From NCBI GenBank assembly GCA_965153355.1, contig OZ231126.1, forward strand, positions 80,662,001 to 80,726,000: DNA of 64,000 bases, read 5' to 3'. Shown piece by piece: positions 50,400 through 64,000 of this stretch (positions within the stretch are counted from its first letter, which is position 1; the number at the start of each line of letters is the position of its first letter). The stretch is from Flaccisagitta enflata. Taxonomy: Eukaryota > Chaetognatha > Sagittoidea > Aphragmophora. The position numbers and the translations under genes are program-made. The notes below the pieces were generated by a model. It searched no databases and was not told the origin of the DNA. It was given only the letters and a program-made list of their open reading frames with translations.

Positions 50400-50643
50400 A
50401 ACTCCAGGGGGAAAAGGTATCTGACAAAATCAAGCTGTCAACCTGATCATTAACATGAGCTTTCTGGGGAAGGAGAAAGAGAGAGAAATGTTGAGGGTCC
50501 AGGGCGTGTCAAGAATGGGAACAAAAGGGCAGAAACCTTATATATACGTGCTTACGTGTGTGTACGTTTGTGCACATGTGTGCGTGTGGATGTTTTTGCA
50601 TCTGTTGCGCCTTGCTGATTCGCACCTATTTTAATGCGAGAGT

Positions 50644-50645
<2 letters not shown>

Positions 50646-50725
<80 letters not shown>

Positions 50726-50764
50726 AAAAGAGAGCAAAAGAGAGCAAAAGAGAGCGAAAGAGAT
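50646..50764 (+). repeat. GA microsatellite followed by agagcaaa repeat
   Basis: GA to about 50724, then four copies of agagcaaaag/agagcgaaag. Confidence 0.9.
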
Positions 50765-51339
50765 ATAGTGAGAGTCGGCAAAAATTGAGATGGAAGGTCG
50801 AATTGACTCACTTTATGTCACGCCTTGACAGAAATACTCAATATAGGATGCAAAAAAGAATAAAACCAAAAAATAAAACAAAACAAAACCTAAACACACG
50901 CACAAAACAAGCCCAACAAGGTCATGTACACGGCGGCAGTCACTCGTGTATGTAGAAACGGACATCTATGATCATGTGATGCAGAGGTTCCAATATTGCA
51001 TCTCAGCAAACACAGTTCAAATAGATTAGCCACCGATGGACCGACACCTCGCAATGGTCATAGGAGACACATTCGAATTCATAAAATTCATAACCTCCGA
51101 CTGGATAAACATTATAAACAACGCTGCAGACAATATCTTTTTTTTCCTCTAAATCAGACCATTAACCTTGCTTCTAACAAATACAAACAATGCCTTTCTA
51201 TTTTTCTCTTTCAACTTCACCTCTCATTATTAGAAACTCGAGCGAAGGATTGATTGAACTGCAACAATGACTGCAGACAATTGAAGCCGCGTTCATGGTT
51301 GTCAGTTGTAATAATGCTAACAATTGAATTGACGGCGAG

Positions 51340-51485
51340 TTATCAAACAATCAACATTGGAACAACAATGAACGGCTTTTTAACAATCAACGTTGCAATA
51401 ACAATGAACGGCTATTTAATGATATACGTTGCGCAAACAACAAAGGGCTATTTGACAGTCAACGTTATGCTAACAAATAAGGCCC
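51340..51485 (+). repeat. 48-bp degenerate repeat (aatgaacggct...tcaacgtt)
   Basis: Three or so copies of acaatgaacggctatttaa with atcaacgttg. The open frame across it follows from the repeat and has no other support. 50765-51339 shows no gene. Confidence 0.7.
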
Positions 51486-51699
51486 CACTTACACAGGCAA
51501 ATTGGAGAAGCGCAAACAAAAATGAAAACGAAACAATGTAACATCCCTTATGCTGTCTCCTCATTACTTATCTCTTCCATCTAATTATGTCATTCCTGAA
51601 CTGTACCCCCACCCTTCCCCCTCCTCTAATCAGCGCCTTCTCCCTCCTTTTCCTCACGATCCGATCGACATCCGGTTGTTAGAAACGGCCTTCCAGTGG

Positions 51700-52015
51700 C
51701 TTCCCTAACGGCCGCTCTTCCGGCCGTTACCGGCTGCTGTCGGCAGCTTCCGCTCTTTTTGTCAACTGCAATTGGTCACTGTAGGCAGCTTTCTCTTTTT
51801 CTATTAACCACTCACAGCCACTGTCAGCAGTTTTTGCTCTTTTTATAAACTGCTTCCGGCCGCTGTTGGCAGCTTCCGCTCTCTCTCTGTCATCCGCTAC
51901 AGGCCGCTGTCAGCAGCTATGGCTCTCTCTGTCAACCGCTGTAGGCCAATGTCGGCAGCTTCCGCTCTCTCTCTGTCAACCGCTGTCGGCCGCTGTCGAC
52001 TGCCACCGGCTGCTG
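51700..52015 (+). repeat. Degenerate minisatellite (ggccgctgtcggcagcttcc)
   Basis: About five copies, 50-65 bp apart, each with tgtc(a/g)gcagcttccgctct and tgtcaaccgct. 52016-52634 shows no supported gene. Confidence 0.8.
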
Positions 52016-52631
52016 CCACGTCTCTTCATTATCGCTGAGATTTGTTCAAGTGAATTTTTCTCTCTAATTATGACTTTAATGAAGAATCTGCCTTCAATCT
52101 TTATAAAAATGCACGCGCACGCACATACGTTCACACGCACATCCACGCCACGCACGCGCACGCTCAGCCAACTTCTTCATCTCTTCTATATTCTCTCGTT
52201 TGCGTGCACGAGCGCACGCCGTCACTTTTAAGACTGCATTGCTTCCTGTTCATGTGACTAGATGACGCACTTGCGCACACGGGCTTCCGAATCTAATTTA
52301 TTTCCCTCATTGTGCACGTCTTTCAGTATTGTTATTTTTTTTTCCGCGGTATTTTGTGATCGTTTATGCGGTTTTTGTTTAAACGTTGTTTTTGCCCTTG
52401 TTGTTTTCATCAATATTTTCTTCCGTCGTTAATCTTTTTGATGTCGTTGTTTTTTCGTTTGTCTTTGCGTTTTATTCTTTCTTATATTAACCGGTTTTTG
52501 TTATTAATAATAAAAGAGCTCTCCGCTCCCTCTTGTGTGTGTGACTGCAATCAGTCGTTAATTAACGAACGACGACGTGAGAAATCCCTATTAGTCTTTT
52601 ACTGTTAATCAAAAGCCGTTGCTCCTTACCG

Positions 52632-52908
<277 letters not shown>

Positions 52909-53044
52909 TTTCCAATAGGCGGCGCTTTGTACGTCTGCGTCATTGATTGTTCAATAATTGAGGAGTGATGTGTTGTTTATGGAAAGTGTTGTCAAGAGTT
53001 GAGGATGATGTGCAGAGTGTTGTTGAGGGTGTAGTGAAGATGTT

Positions 53045-53182
<138 letters not shown>

Positions 53183-53684
53183 CAGAGGAAAAAGAGACAC
53201 AGAGAGATAGAGATTGAATAACAAAAACAGATATTCAATCAACCAGACATGAGATGCACACAGAGAAAAACATGCACTGAAAAAAGAGACACCCATTTAC
53301 GCCTAGACTCTCAATCTCACTGACTACAATGAATCAAAAATGTGTTGTTTGTTTTCTTGCCTTACATCATGGCATATTTTGTTCAACAGTTTTTCTCCCA
53401 TTGTAAGAATGGAATTCATATGTCAAGCATGTTTATTTGTGTTTGGAGTTTAAGACATCAAAATCATACCGATTGGTACATAGCGTTTTGTAATATCTCT
53501 AATCACGATAAGGATTTAGTCAAATGTTACTTCTCCCTCACTTAGGGAATTTTCCAATTTTTCTCAACTAGGTAAAATCTTTTTTTTTTTTTTTTACAAT
53601 TTTTTCTTTCTTTTTTTTTTGCCAGTGTTATCATTGCAGCTAGTGATAGTTCTATTAGTTCCGTCTGTTCTCGGCTTTAACGGT

Positions 53685-53890
53685 TTTTAGTCGCGTGCTA
53701 CGCGACTCTACTCCCCGCTTTGTCAGTCCATCCGTCGGTCCGTCGGTCCATCCGTCGGTCCGTCCGTCACACTTAACTTTTTTTGGGTTTTTGCGGTCTT
53801 TGGCCTCAATGCTCCTAAAGTATGATTACTCTTACAATGTTACATGCTCTAAGCTAAGGAGCATGACTAGGCGTAGTTTTGAATGCAATT
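53685..53890 (+). repeat. Dispersed repeat with agtcgcgt hairpin start
   Basis: Starts with the palindrome agtcgcgtgctacgcgact, then tccatccgtcggtccgtcgg. Inverted relative of 36722-36797. Confidence 0.7.
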
Positions 53891-54226
53891 GAATGCAAAG
53901 ACCCAAAAAGTCCAAAATATCAATGTTTTGCATGAATGTAGACTTAACAGTCATAAACACAGCGACTTTAAAGACTGGATATATAAATTTTGAATCTGAT
54001 ATGTATCTATCTAAAAACCCTTACTAAAATTTGACATTATTGAAATATATCTATATACATGTTTGTGAACATCCATATATATTTGAAGGTTCTATACTTG
54101 CCCGCATTGGTGTAAAAACAACCAGATGTAGAAATTGTAATTGGGATCGTGCCAAATGTCTCTCTAACAAAATCTCTCTGAAATAGAAACTGAAAACTTT
54201 AATAGATATCCTTCATTTATTCATTG

Positions 54227-54232
54227 TTTCTT

Positions 54233-54275
<43 letters not shown>

Positions 54276-54303
54276 CTCTTTCTTTCTTTCTTGCTTGCGT
54301 GCG

Positions 54304-54344
<41 letters not shown>

Positions 54345-54360
54345 TCTTTCTTTCTTTTTT
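54227..54360 (+). repeat. TTTC and TTGC tetranucleotide repeats
   Basis: (ttcttttc)n at 54227-54293, then (cttg)n/(cgtg)n at 54293-54342, then tttc again. 53891-54226 shows nothing of note. Confidence 0.9.
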
Positions 54361-54446
54361 TACTCTAGCTTTTTGAATGACAAATTTGGCTAGTTGTCTT
54401 CTGTCGTTTGGTGAAATATGATTTTAATTGCAATTCTTTCATGGTA

Positions 54447-54700
54447 TCTTCTTCTTCTTTTTCTTTTTCTTTTTCATTTTCTTCTTCTTGTTCTTCTTCC
54501 TCTTCGTCTTGTTCTCTTTTATCTCTTTTATCTCCTCCATCTTCTTCCTTTTCATCTTCTTCTTTTTTGTTTGCTTCTTTTTCTTCTTCTTAGTCTTCTT
54601 CTTCTTCTTCTTCTTCTTCTTCTTCTTCTTCTTCTCCTTCTTCTTCTTCTTCTTCTTCTTCTTCTTCTTCTTCTCTGCTTTATCTCCTTTATCTCCTTTA
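54447..54700 (+). repeat. TTC-rich trinucleotide repeat
   Basis: Impure then pure (ttc)n, the purest part being 54594-54674. Long frames in all phases are artefacts. Confidence 0.9.
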
Positions 54701-56439
<1,739 letters not shown>

Positions 56440-57523
56440 ACAAAAATGTAGAAAAGAGATTCTACATTGTAGAACTGGACATAGTCAGCGTAGGCGTTAG
56501 TGTTGGCATAGGCGTCAGTTGACCAAAGATGAGACAAAAAAGGTTTGAAAGAAGTCATCCTGAAATACTTTTTAATCGTGGACATGTGACTCCACACCGT
56601 GGCTAAAAACCACCCCCGACTAGGAACGTGACCCGGAAAGTATCAATGTGTTTTAAAATGTTGTATTATGCCGAAAAAATCAATTTTCCATTTTTCTTCA
56701 AACATAAGCTAACGTTAGCTACCTACCACTGAAGTGACCAGGTCAAGACAATCAAAAATATGGCCAGCATGTGACTAGTTGTGGACGATGTGTGCCAAAA
56801 TTTAACGTTGGCAGAAATAAAGTAAAATAGACGTTGCTGCAATATGCAAATTTTCGGACTTCATCGGAAGAAAAAAGACAGCGAAAAGAAACCTAGACAG
56901 CTTTTCTGGACTCAAGTTGATCAATGCTTGTGTTTGTTGTCACGTAACCTTGGTTACGCTATTCAGACGATCGTTTCAGAGCAAGTTCGTGCATTACATG
57001 TAGTGGGACTATGAAAGTATTCCTTATGCAACATAACAATTGTGCTTGCCATAGAAGTTTTGGTCCGTGTTCATGCTTGGTCTCTGTATTAATGTGTATC
57101 TGAGAGAGAGAGAGAGAGAGAGAGAAAAACAGGGAGAGAGACAGAATAATACAAAGACAGAGACAGACAAAACAGGTTGAGAAGCAATCGGTATTAAAAG
57201 ACATTTTTTTTAACCATGTCGTTTTACTTAGACTGTCTATGTAAGACAACATTGATTTTTTTTTTGGTCGAAATTAAACGCCAAAGGCAAATCCATACTT
57301 AAACATTTTCCCGAAAAAAGGATATCTGAATAAAGGGACTGTAAAAAAAAAATGCATTCTAAATGAAACGCTGCAAAGATGTTTCTTGACTCGGAATTTG
57401 TCACAGCTGATTGCGCCGTTATTGCCTTCATCGATAGAAATCATCGATCATCGCCATCAGAGACAGCCGGGCTAACAACCCATAGGTAACTTGACTATGA
57501 AAAGATATGCAGAAAAAGGAATA

Positions 57524-57549
57524 ACAACAACAACAACAACAACAACAAT

Positions 57550-57599
<50 letters not shown>

Positions 57600-57610
57600 A
57601 AACAACAACA
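57524..57610 (+). repeat. CAA microsatellite
   Basis: (aac)n with one taacaa interruption. Confidence 0.95.
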
Positions 57611-57934
57611 TTATCACATACTACCTTTGATTAGATTTCATGGAAAGCTATGAGTAATGCGCGTATTCACTAGTCAGTGAGGGTTCACAAGGCCCTCTTC
57701 CGTTTATTTCGGTTCCAATTATTATGGAATACCTGCAAATCATTCTCTCCATAATTCTAACACAATTGAATATGAAAATGGGCTTTATTCATCTACTAAA
57801 CAAAAACAATTATATACCAGTAATGGCAGCTGTCGCCGTGAGGAAAAAAGTCGTAAGCATTAGTCAATTTTCATCTTCAGTCACTGAAATTTTGTTTGAT
57901 CAAATCAAAAGCAAGTGTATGTATTGACTGCACT

Positions 57935-58345
57935 GAAAATCAGAGAAAAATAGGACTGAGCCAAATGAGCTAGATGAGCTAAAACAATCAAAATGATTCA
58001 ACCAGACAACCAGCTTTGCTCACTGACATGCTTTTTTGTATTTGCATGCTAAAATCAAAACATTAATCAATATATCCTGTTTAAAATCAGAGAAGAAGCG
58101 CAAGCTAAATGAGCTAAATGAGCTAGAATACTTGAAAACGCCCTCACAGATGAGCAGCTCTGCTCACTGACCTGTTTTTTTATTTGCTTCCTTAAACAAG
58201 TTTGAAAATACTCATTCATTTACTAAATTTGAAATCAGAAAGAACAGACTGAACTTACTGAGCTAAATGAGCTGAAATGCTCAAAAATACCCTCACAGAT
58301 GAGCAGCTGTGCTCATAAGCATATTTTTTCATATTTGCATGCTCA
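57935..58345 (+). repeat. About 145-bp tandem repeat, three diverged copies
   Basis: Copies start at about 57938, 58085 and 58229. Each has aaatcagaga/aaatcagaaag, then gagctaaatgagct, then gatgagcagct(c/g)tgctca (diverged in the first copy) and a ttttttgtatttgcatgct end. Confidence 0.75.
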
Positions 58346-60649
58346 AGTAAACATAAATACACTCTTTTATTGATCAAACACAAAATTGTAAAAAATCGAA
58401 AAAAATTCCATTCGAATTTTTTGTAAATAAACCTTTAAAAAATCATAGCGCCAAAAGTAAATGTCGTAGAGTATTCTGCTTGGCGCCAAATGAATTTACT
58501 TACCCTATCAATTTCATTGGAGGCCCCAATCGCCCCTAGGAGAGCCTCAACTTTCTCATAAGAAAATGAAAACCCTGTTTCTCTCGAATATGTCAAAAAA
58601 TTGAAGACTGACTTCGACTTTTTTCCGGATAAAATCTGTATCAGATTAGAATTTCTGCAAAGGATTTTTTTAGACGGTGCGAGCTTTTTCATCGGCGATT
58701 TGGGTAACGATGATCACCCAAGGCCAGAGGTACAGTATCGGTAATTTTGGTGACTATGACTCTGGATAAGAAAAATCTAGATATGTGTAATTAAGATACC
58801 AAAATGAGACAAAGTTCCTTAACCTCATGTTGTCTAATCTAGACAGCCAACATTTGACGAAGTTGTTATTTTCATCCTTTGAAAAAAAAAATGACGAGAT
58901 TACACAGTGCGCCCAAAAATTCCCGTTTTTGGGCAGCGGCCCCGAAGGGGTCGATGAACTATGCTTTAACACATGAGGGGAATTTTCTCCTTCTTCTCCT
59001 TCTTCTCCTTTGTACCCCACCCCCTCAAATCCCAGTCTCGAAGCCCAAATTCCAGTCTCAAAGCCCAAATCACAGTCTAGAGACCCCAATCTCAGACTCA
59101 ATACACTTTTTTTTAGAAGAACGTCATCTTTGGGGCAAGCCTTCAATGTTTTTTTATTTTGAGCAGTTTCAAGGCTTGAATGTTCTTAAATTGTTGTTAA
59201 TTCAAATGAACTTTTCACTTTCAATTTAGAACGTTCTTAATTAGTTTATTAAGAAGAAAACGAAGGAAAATGTTAATTAAATGACAAAGCAGTAGATTTA
59301 AACATCTTAAGTGTATTAAAATCAATGAAATTAGAAAAATGCATGCTATATGTTGAGAAATGATTTGCTGAGTAAAAAGATACAGAGTCTGTCTTTTTAA
59401 AAAAGAACAATTGATTTAAAAAAATGTTCTTACATTTTTATGATTTTATGACTAATAGTCGTAATTTTTTTTAGAAATGAAGCCTTCCGATGTTTTTAGT
59501 ATGTTCTTAAATCTTTAACAATTTGAAGCCTAACATTCTTAAAAACTTGGTTCTTATAAAACAAGGCCAAGTAGGCCTATAAGGTGCGACGTGTGAATCG
59601 TCAAACAAATGCGTTACCGACTGACCAACCGACCAATGGACACAGCCAGTTATAGAGGTGCATGGTCGCACCTAAAAAAAAAGAGTATTTTCTTGATCGA
59701 TCCATTAAGTTGTTTCGGCGGCCTCATCATTGTCTTCAGATTAGAATGGAGAGGAAGAGGGGAAAGAACAGGATCAGGAGGATGAGGAGGAGGTGTGGCA
59801 CAAGACGAATCAGGATTGAGAAGGGTAGAAATCAGGAGGCGTTTTTACGGGCTGCACTTGGTTGCTCGCAACAATCATTCGCTCACACTGCTCACTCCGC
59901 TCACTTGACCTGAACAAGAACAATTGGGCTTGTGGTCGTCTCTGTGTGACGGGAGAGGAAAACAATTTCAAGCAGAAATATGGCGCACCAGGCAAAATGA
60001 GGAAGAAGCGCCCGTGTTGGGATTGTTTTCCAGTAACTCAGCCCTTCCAAAGCAGTTAGTCAGTTCTCCACACTTTGATATGTGTTACTTTAAATGGGCC
60101 ACTCGGTCGCTTGGCACGTTTGTTCGTACGCACCACTCAAACTCTCCGTAGCGCGCCGCTTCACTGTGCTCGCTTTGCTCCATTCACGGGTTTGCTCCAT
60201 CCACGGGTCGCTCACTTTGCCAACTCCCTGGTGAGATGCTTGAAATTCATGAATTAGTGTTCACGCTGTAAATGCGATCAATGTTCAAAACGCAATAAAG
60301 TACAAAGGACGGTAAAGGCGCGTAGCTGCTGACGGGATAGTTGCTAGTATAGCTGATAATCGTTGAGAGAGAAAGCACGTGACCTTACTCCCCCATCCTA
60401 AAATAAAATTTTTCTCTAAGAAAATTTTAAGGTAAGTAACCTAGTAACGGTATGGGAAAAATCAGTCAAGTTCTTTAGCACTGAAAAAAAACCATGAACG
60501 ACCTCTAAAGAGAGGTATGTCGGAATGCGTCAATGTAAACAATAGGCCAGTTGCAACTGAGGGATCGCAATTAAGTCGAGATCAAACCAATTCAGTTCAT
60601 TTCACTTTCAAGCTTCGATTTGTATTTACACCTTTACAAAATTGTCATC
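58346..60649. other. No supported gene; short repeats
   Basis: About four cccagtctcgaagcccaaat type 20-bp copies at 59028-59095. A dispersed-repeat member with ggtgcgac...gtcgcacct ends lies at 59583-59674. A short Arg-rich frame at 59740-59910 has no family match. The upstream region of the following gene (60350-60649) has no clear TATA box. Confidence 0.45.
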
Positions 60650-61676
60650 ATGAAAATTCAATCGGCACTTTTTTACACTTTTTTCATTCTACTTGTCTTC
60701 ATCACGGCAACAGAGGTGAGATTCAATTGATGTTTTGGCTTGGATCAATCTTCGATGGCCTTTTGTTTTCTCTTCCGCGGTTGCGATAAAAGCTCAGACC
60801 AAGAGATGGCGTGGGAGGCAGGGGCATCCAACGGCCCGTCGATGTTGTTTTGTGCGCGCTTTTTGAAGACTGAGCCGTTGGAGGCGATCCCCCAACCCTC
60901 ACCATCCATTGTGTCCTTGCTACGCCAACCTGAAAGGAAGAGAAAACAAAGAGGCAGAAAACGGGCTTTTTCTTGATTTTTTTTTTTCATTCATACATCT
61001 CACAAAACAAACCATAACATCCATTGTCATATTTCAAATAGGCTGCGTCATCAACAAGACCAGTTTTAAAAGACGGGACTGAATTCTTTAAGGCTTTAGG
61101 ATGGAAGTAAGTACAGTAGTCAAAATAACATGTAACATATATCATTTACATGCAATGTTCGCACACAACATTTACATGCAAATTTGCGTGCATTAGCCAC
61201 TACCAACATACAAATCATCCTATCTTTAGGGAAGGAAAGACATGTTGGGTTAGGGTGTACTCACTACCAATGGATGTAGGCGGAGCAGAGACATCTGTCT
61301 GTCTCAACTATCCTGGAAAGAAAGAACTAAAGAAGATCGACAGGGAAGTTGATTTGTTAGAGGAATTTGATTACACTGAATATGGAGTTTTGGCCCTTGT
61401 GATCATTGGTTTGATAGGTAAGGCCTAAAACCTAACAATGAGCTAATTAAGCACATGTAACATGACATATAAGAAACATGATTCAAATATGACATAGGCA
61501 TCGCCACTTATCAAAAGAAACTGATCAATCTTGTCAAACGGATTGATGAATGGACACGCATCGCACAAAGATTTTCTGGTCTTAAATCAACAATGAAAAG
61601 AAAAGTGGCAAGAGATTCCGTTTACGAAGGACAGATTCCTCGATCATCCATCAAATTTGACATGCAACAAGTGTGA
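60650..61676 (+). CDS. Small type I membrane protein, four exons, 165 aa
   Basis: Exons 60650-60715, 61042-61106, 61230-61417 and 61498-61676 join in phase with GT/AG borders and no stop. Exon 1 is almost exactly a signal peptide (MKIQSALFYTFFILLVFITA). The short ectodomain has two Cys (TCWVRVY and SVCLNY), possibly one disulphide. It is followed by a charged KKELKKIDREVDLLEEF stretch and a transmembrane segment spanning exons 3-4 (YGVLALVIIGLIGIATY). The cytoplasmic tail is basic (LVKRIDEWTRIAQRF, TMKRKVARDS) and carries a possible tyrosine motif (DSVYEGQIP). No family is recognised. Exon-per-domain structure and intact phases argue for a live gene. It could be a host gene or a second viral membrane protein. 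Confidence 0.65.
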
Positions 61677-62235
61677 GGTGAGAACTATGCTATAGCCCAT
61701 AGTTGACATCATATTTGTACAAAAAAAGACTCTGGCATAACCAATCAAAATATATTGAGAGTGGAGAATAAAAAGAATCAACGGGAAGTAAATTTTACCT
61801 CATGATTTGTAATCTTATCCACATTACGTCATTGGTTCTACTCTCAAAACTCAGCTTCAAAATCTTCGATCACGTTGCACGGAAGGGGAAACAAAGTCAG
61901 ATTCGGGAAATGAAAACTCGTCAATGAACTACGTGAAAGAAAATAAAGAATGAGATGTCAGACGGGAAATTGGCACGAAATTGTGTTTACGTAGAAATTA
62001 TATTTTCGTTTGTACAGGAATTGCATTGTGGATCGTTTAGAATAATGATGGAATTTAACTCGTAAATATCATATTCTTTACAGGTCATGCCAGAAATTTA
62101 TTTCAACCTTTAATTTTGTCTATACCATTTTCTATCTTTTAGCGTTTCTTCTTTTAGGAATAAAGAAAAATAAAGGAAATTGCCTCATTCATTCTTCAAG
62201 TTTAAAAATTTTTTTGATCTTTGGACCTGAGAACA

Positions 62236-62646
62236 ATGCCTCATACTTTTCTACGTAACTCAACCGCATGGGAAAGAATGAAAGAGGAAGTTGTTTGTCT
62301 TGGAGGCAAGGACCATGGTCCCACGAGCGGCACCACAGATTCCCATCTGTGGGAGATTGCCACCTCGTCAACTGCCGGCGCTATCGTATTTCTTCTGACT
62401 GTGGTAATGCTAGTCCGCCACAACTTTGCACAAGTGCGTGCATTTTTGCAAAGCCGTGGTTTAATAGCGGCCCCACAGGCAAATGCAGAAATAGTGGAAG
62501 CGCCGGCAGGACAACAAGAGGGCAATCAAGCCGGGGGCCGTGTCAGAGTTCCAAGGAATTTAACAGATAATGAAATAATTTGCATGAGGGAAATTGCCGC
62601 TAGGGCGGCCCGAGCGGCTGAGTCACGTATTTATGAAAATCTTTAA
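62236..62646 (+). CDS. Single-pass membrane protein, 136 aa, copy 1
   Basis: ATG at 62236 in context gaacaatgc. About 48 residues of ectodomain-like sequence with one N-glycosylation site (RNSTAW) and one Cys are followed by a transmembrane segment (TAGAIVFLLTVVMLV) and a tail with Ala/Gln-rich and Arg-rich parts (ARAARAAESRIYENL). There is no signal peptide, so it is type III or lacks an upstream exon. No family is recognised. An identical copy lies at 63354-63764. Confidence 0.5.
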   Translation: MPHTFLRNSTAWERMKEEVVCLGGKDHGPTSGTTDSHLWEIATSSTAGAIVFLLTVVMLVRHNFAQVRAFLQSRGLIAAPQANAEIVEAPAGQQEGNQAGGRVRVPRNLTDNEIICMREIAARAARAAESRIYENL

Positions 62647-62846
62647 TTAGCTAGGGTTAAAACAGCTGTTCGGGTTCTTTTTCTTGAAGCATAAATGAGG
62701 AAAGGACAGTTTGTTTTTATTTCTATCTAGCTTCCCTGGCATTTTTATCAAAAAAAAAAAAAACAAACAAAAAAAAAACAAAAAAAATATACACTTTTAA
62801 GTGACGGCGGTGAACATTCTATACAAAGCGATAAAACTGATTGTCA

Positions 62847-63242
62847 CTAAGAGTTTGTGAATGTCTTTGCCCTTTCACGACGACCAACGCCAAAACTTTC
62901 GTAAAATTTGAGTGATTTGTCATTGAGTTTGATGAGGGCGTCGCGGGCTGTACGAGACCGGGTGACGGCGCCGTCGGCGCGCGCTTGATTCAATTGAGCA
63001 GTATCTTCTATTGCCTGGACAAGGCGAAGAAGTGAGGCTTTTGTGTGACCTCTAACTCTGATCAAAACATCACCACTAAGCAACGAAATTTCGCCGCTTT
63101 TCAGGTCTTTAACTTTGAAAGCATTGCTTGCTAGTTTGCCAATTACTTCAAATGCTTGTATGGCAATTTTGAATTGCAATTTTTTAGGCGCTGATGGCAG
63201 AAATATGGATTTTTTCTTGAGAACAAGGTCGCCTAATTGCAA
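62847..63242 (-). CDS. Retroelement integrase C-terminal-domain-like fragment
   Basis: 131 codons on the minus strand; the frame stays open upstream to about the duplication junction at 63285. It begins QLQLGDLVLKKKSIFLPS and continues with a FKVKDLKSGEISLLSGDVLIRV strand pattern, similar to the SH3-like C-terminal domain of Pol integrases in LTR elements (GD-V start, hydrophobic strands, a gene-specific basic tail). The catalytic core is absent, so this is a pol tail cut off at the repeat junction. The family could not be named. Confidence 0.4.
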   Translation of the reverse strand: MQLGDLVLKKKSIFLPSAPKKLQFKIAIQAFEVIGKLASNAFKVKDLKSGEISLLSGDVLIRVRGHTKASLLRLVQAIEDTAQLNQARADGAVTRSRTARDALIKLNDKSLKFYESFGVGRRERAKTFTNS

Positions 63243-63353
63243 CTGAGCAGTGAGATTTCTTGGTGATCTGTATGGTTGACGTTTTAAATAAAGGAAATTG
63301 CCTCATTCATTCTTCAAGTTTAAAAATTTTTTTGATCTTTGGACCTGAGAACA

Positions 63354-63764
63354 ATGCCTCATACTTTTCTACGTAACTCAACCGCATGGGAAAGAATGAA
63401 AGAGGAAGTTGTTTGTCTTGGAGGCAAGGACCATGGTCCCACGAGCGGCACCACAGATTCCCATCTGTGGGAGATTGCCACCTCGTCAACTGCCGGCGCT
63501 ATCGTATTTCTTCTGACTGTGGTAATGCTAGTCCGCCACAACTTTGCACAAGTGCGTGCATTTTTGCAAAGCCGTGGTTTAATAGCGGCCCCACAGGCAA
63601 ATGCAGAAATAGTGGAAGCGCCGGCAGGACAACAAGAGGGCAATCAAGCCGGGGGCCGTGTCAGAGTTCCAAGGAATTTAACAGATAATGAAATAATTTG
63701 CATGAGGGAAATTGCCGCTAGGGCGGCCCGAGCGGCTGAGTCACGTATTTATGAAAATCTTTAA
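63354..63764 (+). CDS. Single-pass membrane protein, 136 aa, copy 2
   Basis: Identical in protein sequence to 62236-62646, lying in the second unit of the 1118-bp duplication. Confidence 0.5.
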   Translation: MPHTFLRNSTAWERMKEEVVCLGGKDHGPTSGTTDSHLWEIATSSTAGAIVFLLTVVMLVRHNFAQVRAFLQSRGLIAAPQANAEIVEAPAGQQEGNQAGGRVRVPRNLTDNEIICMREIAARAARAAESRIYENL

Positions 63765-64000
63765 TTAGCTAGGGTTAAAACAGCTGTTCGGGTTCTTTTT
63801 CTTGAAGCATAAATGAGGAAAGGACAGTTTGTTTTTATTTCTATCTAGCTTCCCTGGCATTTTTATCAAAAAAAAAAAAAAACAAACAAAAAAAAACAAA
63901 AAAAATATACACTTTTAAGTGACGGCGGTGAACATTCTATACAAAGCGATAAAACTGATTGTCACTAAGAGTTTGTGAATGTCTTTGCCCTTTCACGACG

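Larger units (their letters stand above)
62167..64000 (+). repeat. 1118-bp tandem duplication running off the right edge
   Basis: The sequence from 62167 recurs from 63285, and identity (apart from A-run length near 62750/63870) holds to the window end. The junction is at ttttaaat/aaaggaaatt. It is either a recent tandem duplication, LTR-like direct repeats, or an assembly duplicate. Confidence 0.85.

Noticed and set aside
51254-51541. 95-codon frame of repeated ingttmngflt-type units
   Set aside because: Explained by a 48-bp degenerate repeat; no domain or splice context.
62167-64000. Interpretation of the direct repeats as LTRs
   Set aside because: No TG...CA ends, primer site or polypurine tract was seen at the boundaries, and identity continues beyond the proposed LTR, which fits a tandem duplication better.

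Overview
The window looks like nuclear DNA of an invertebrate animal. Protein genes are split by spliceosomal introns, microsatellites (CT/GA, TG/CA, ATTC, CAA, TTC) are extremely dense, and several transposon classes are present. I cannot name the species; an aquatic invertebrate such as a crustacean or mollusc is a guess from the repeat load.

Region 1 (1 to about 26.5 kb) is an integrated Polinton/Maverick (adintovirus-like) DNA-virus element that runs off the left edge. It carries a capsid protein of the F54H12.2-like family (2-1266), an adenain-type cysteine protease (1879-2508), an Arg-rich core-like protein (2505-2924) with a second overlapping frame, a small membrane protein, an unusual gene of at least nine exons (4143-8121), a protein-primed family B DNA polymerase on the minus strand (10849-16523, four exons, several breaks), a zinc-finger ORF, a three-exon membrane protein with a proline-rich tail (17067-19359), three tightly packed minus-strand ORFs (20635-22622), and a mucin-like membrane glycoprotein (23087-26185) overlapped by another membrane ORF. 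No integrase was found, and only a doubtful P-loop fragment that could come from an ATPase. The AT-rich genes (capsid, protease, polymerase, 20.6-22.6 kb ORFs) differ in composition from the GC-richer, intron-rich genes. Almost every intron in the element is made of tandem repeats, a different one each time.

Region 2 (26.5-37.2 kb) is non-coding. It holds minisatellites, a non-autonomous hAT element with a perfect 8-bp target duplication (29784-30941), a near-palindromic foldback element (32076-32675), a 19-bp minisatellite and very long microsatellites.

Region 3 (37251-49161) is an 11.9-kb LTR retrotransposon on the minus strand with 579-bp, nearly identical LTRs, inserted in a GA microsatellite. 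It encodes a long BEL/Pao-type Gag (DUF1759-like) but no recognisable pol, so it looks non-autonomous and recent.

Region 4 (49.2-64 kb) is mostly repeats. It contains a four-exon gene for a small secreted/type I membrane protein (60650-61676). At the right edge is a 1118-bp tandem duplication carrying a single-pass membrane protein ORF (two identical copies) and an opposing ORF resembling the C-terminal domain of a retroelement integrase.
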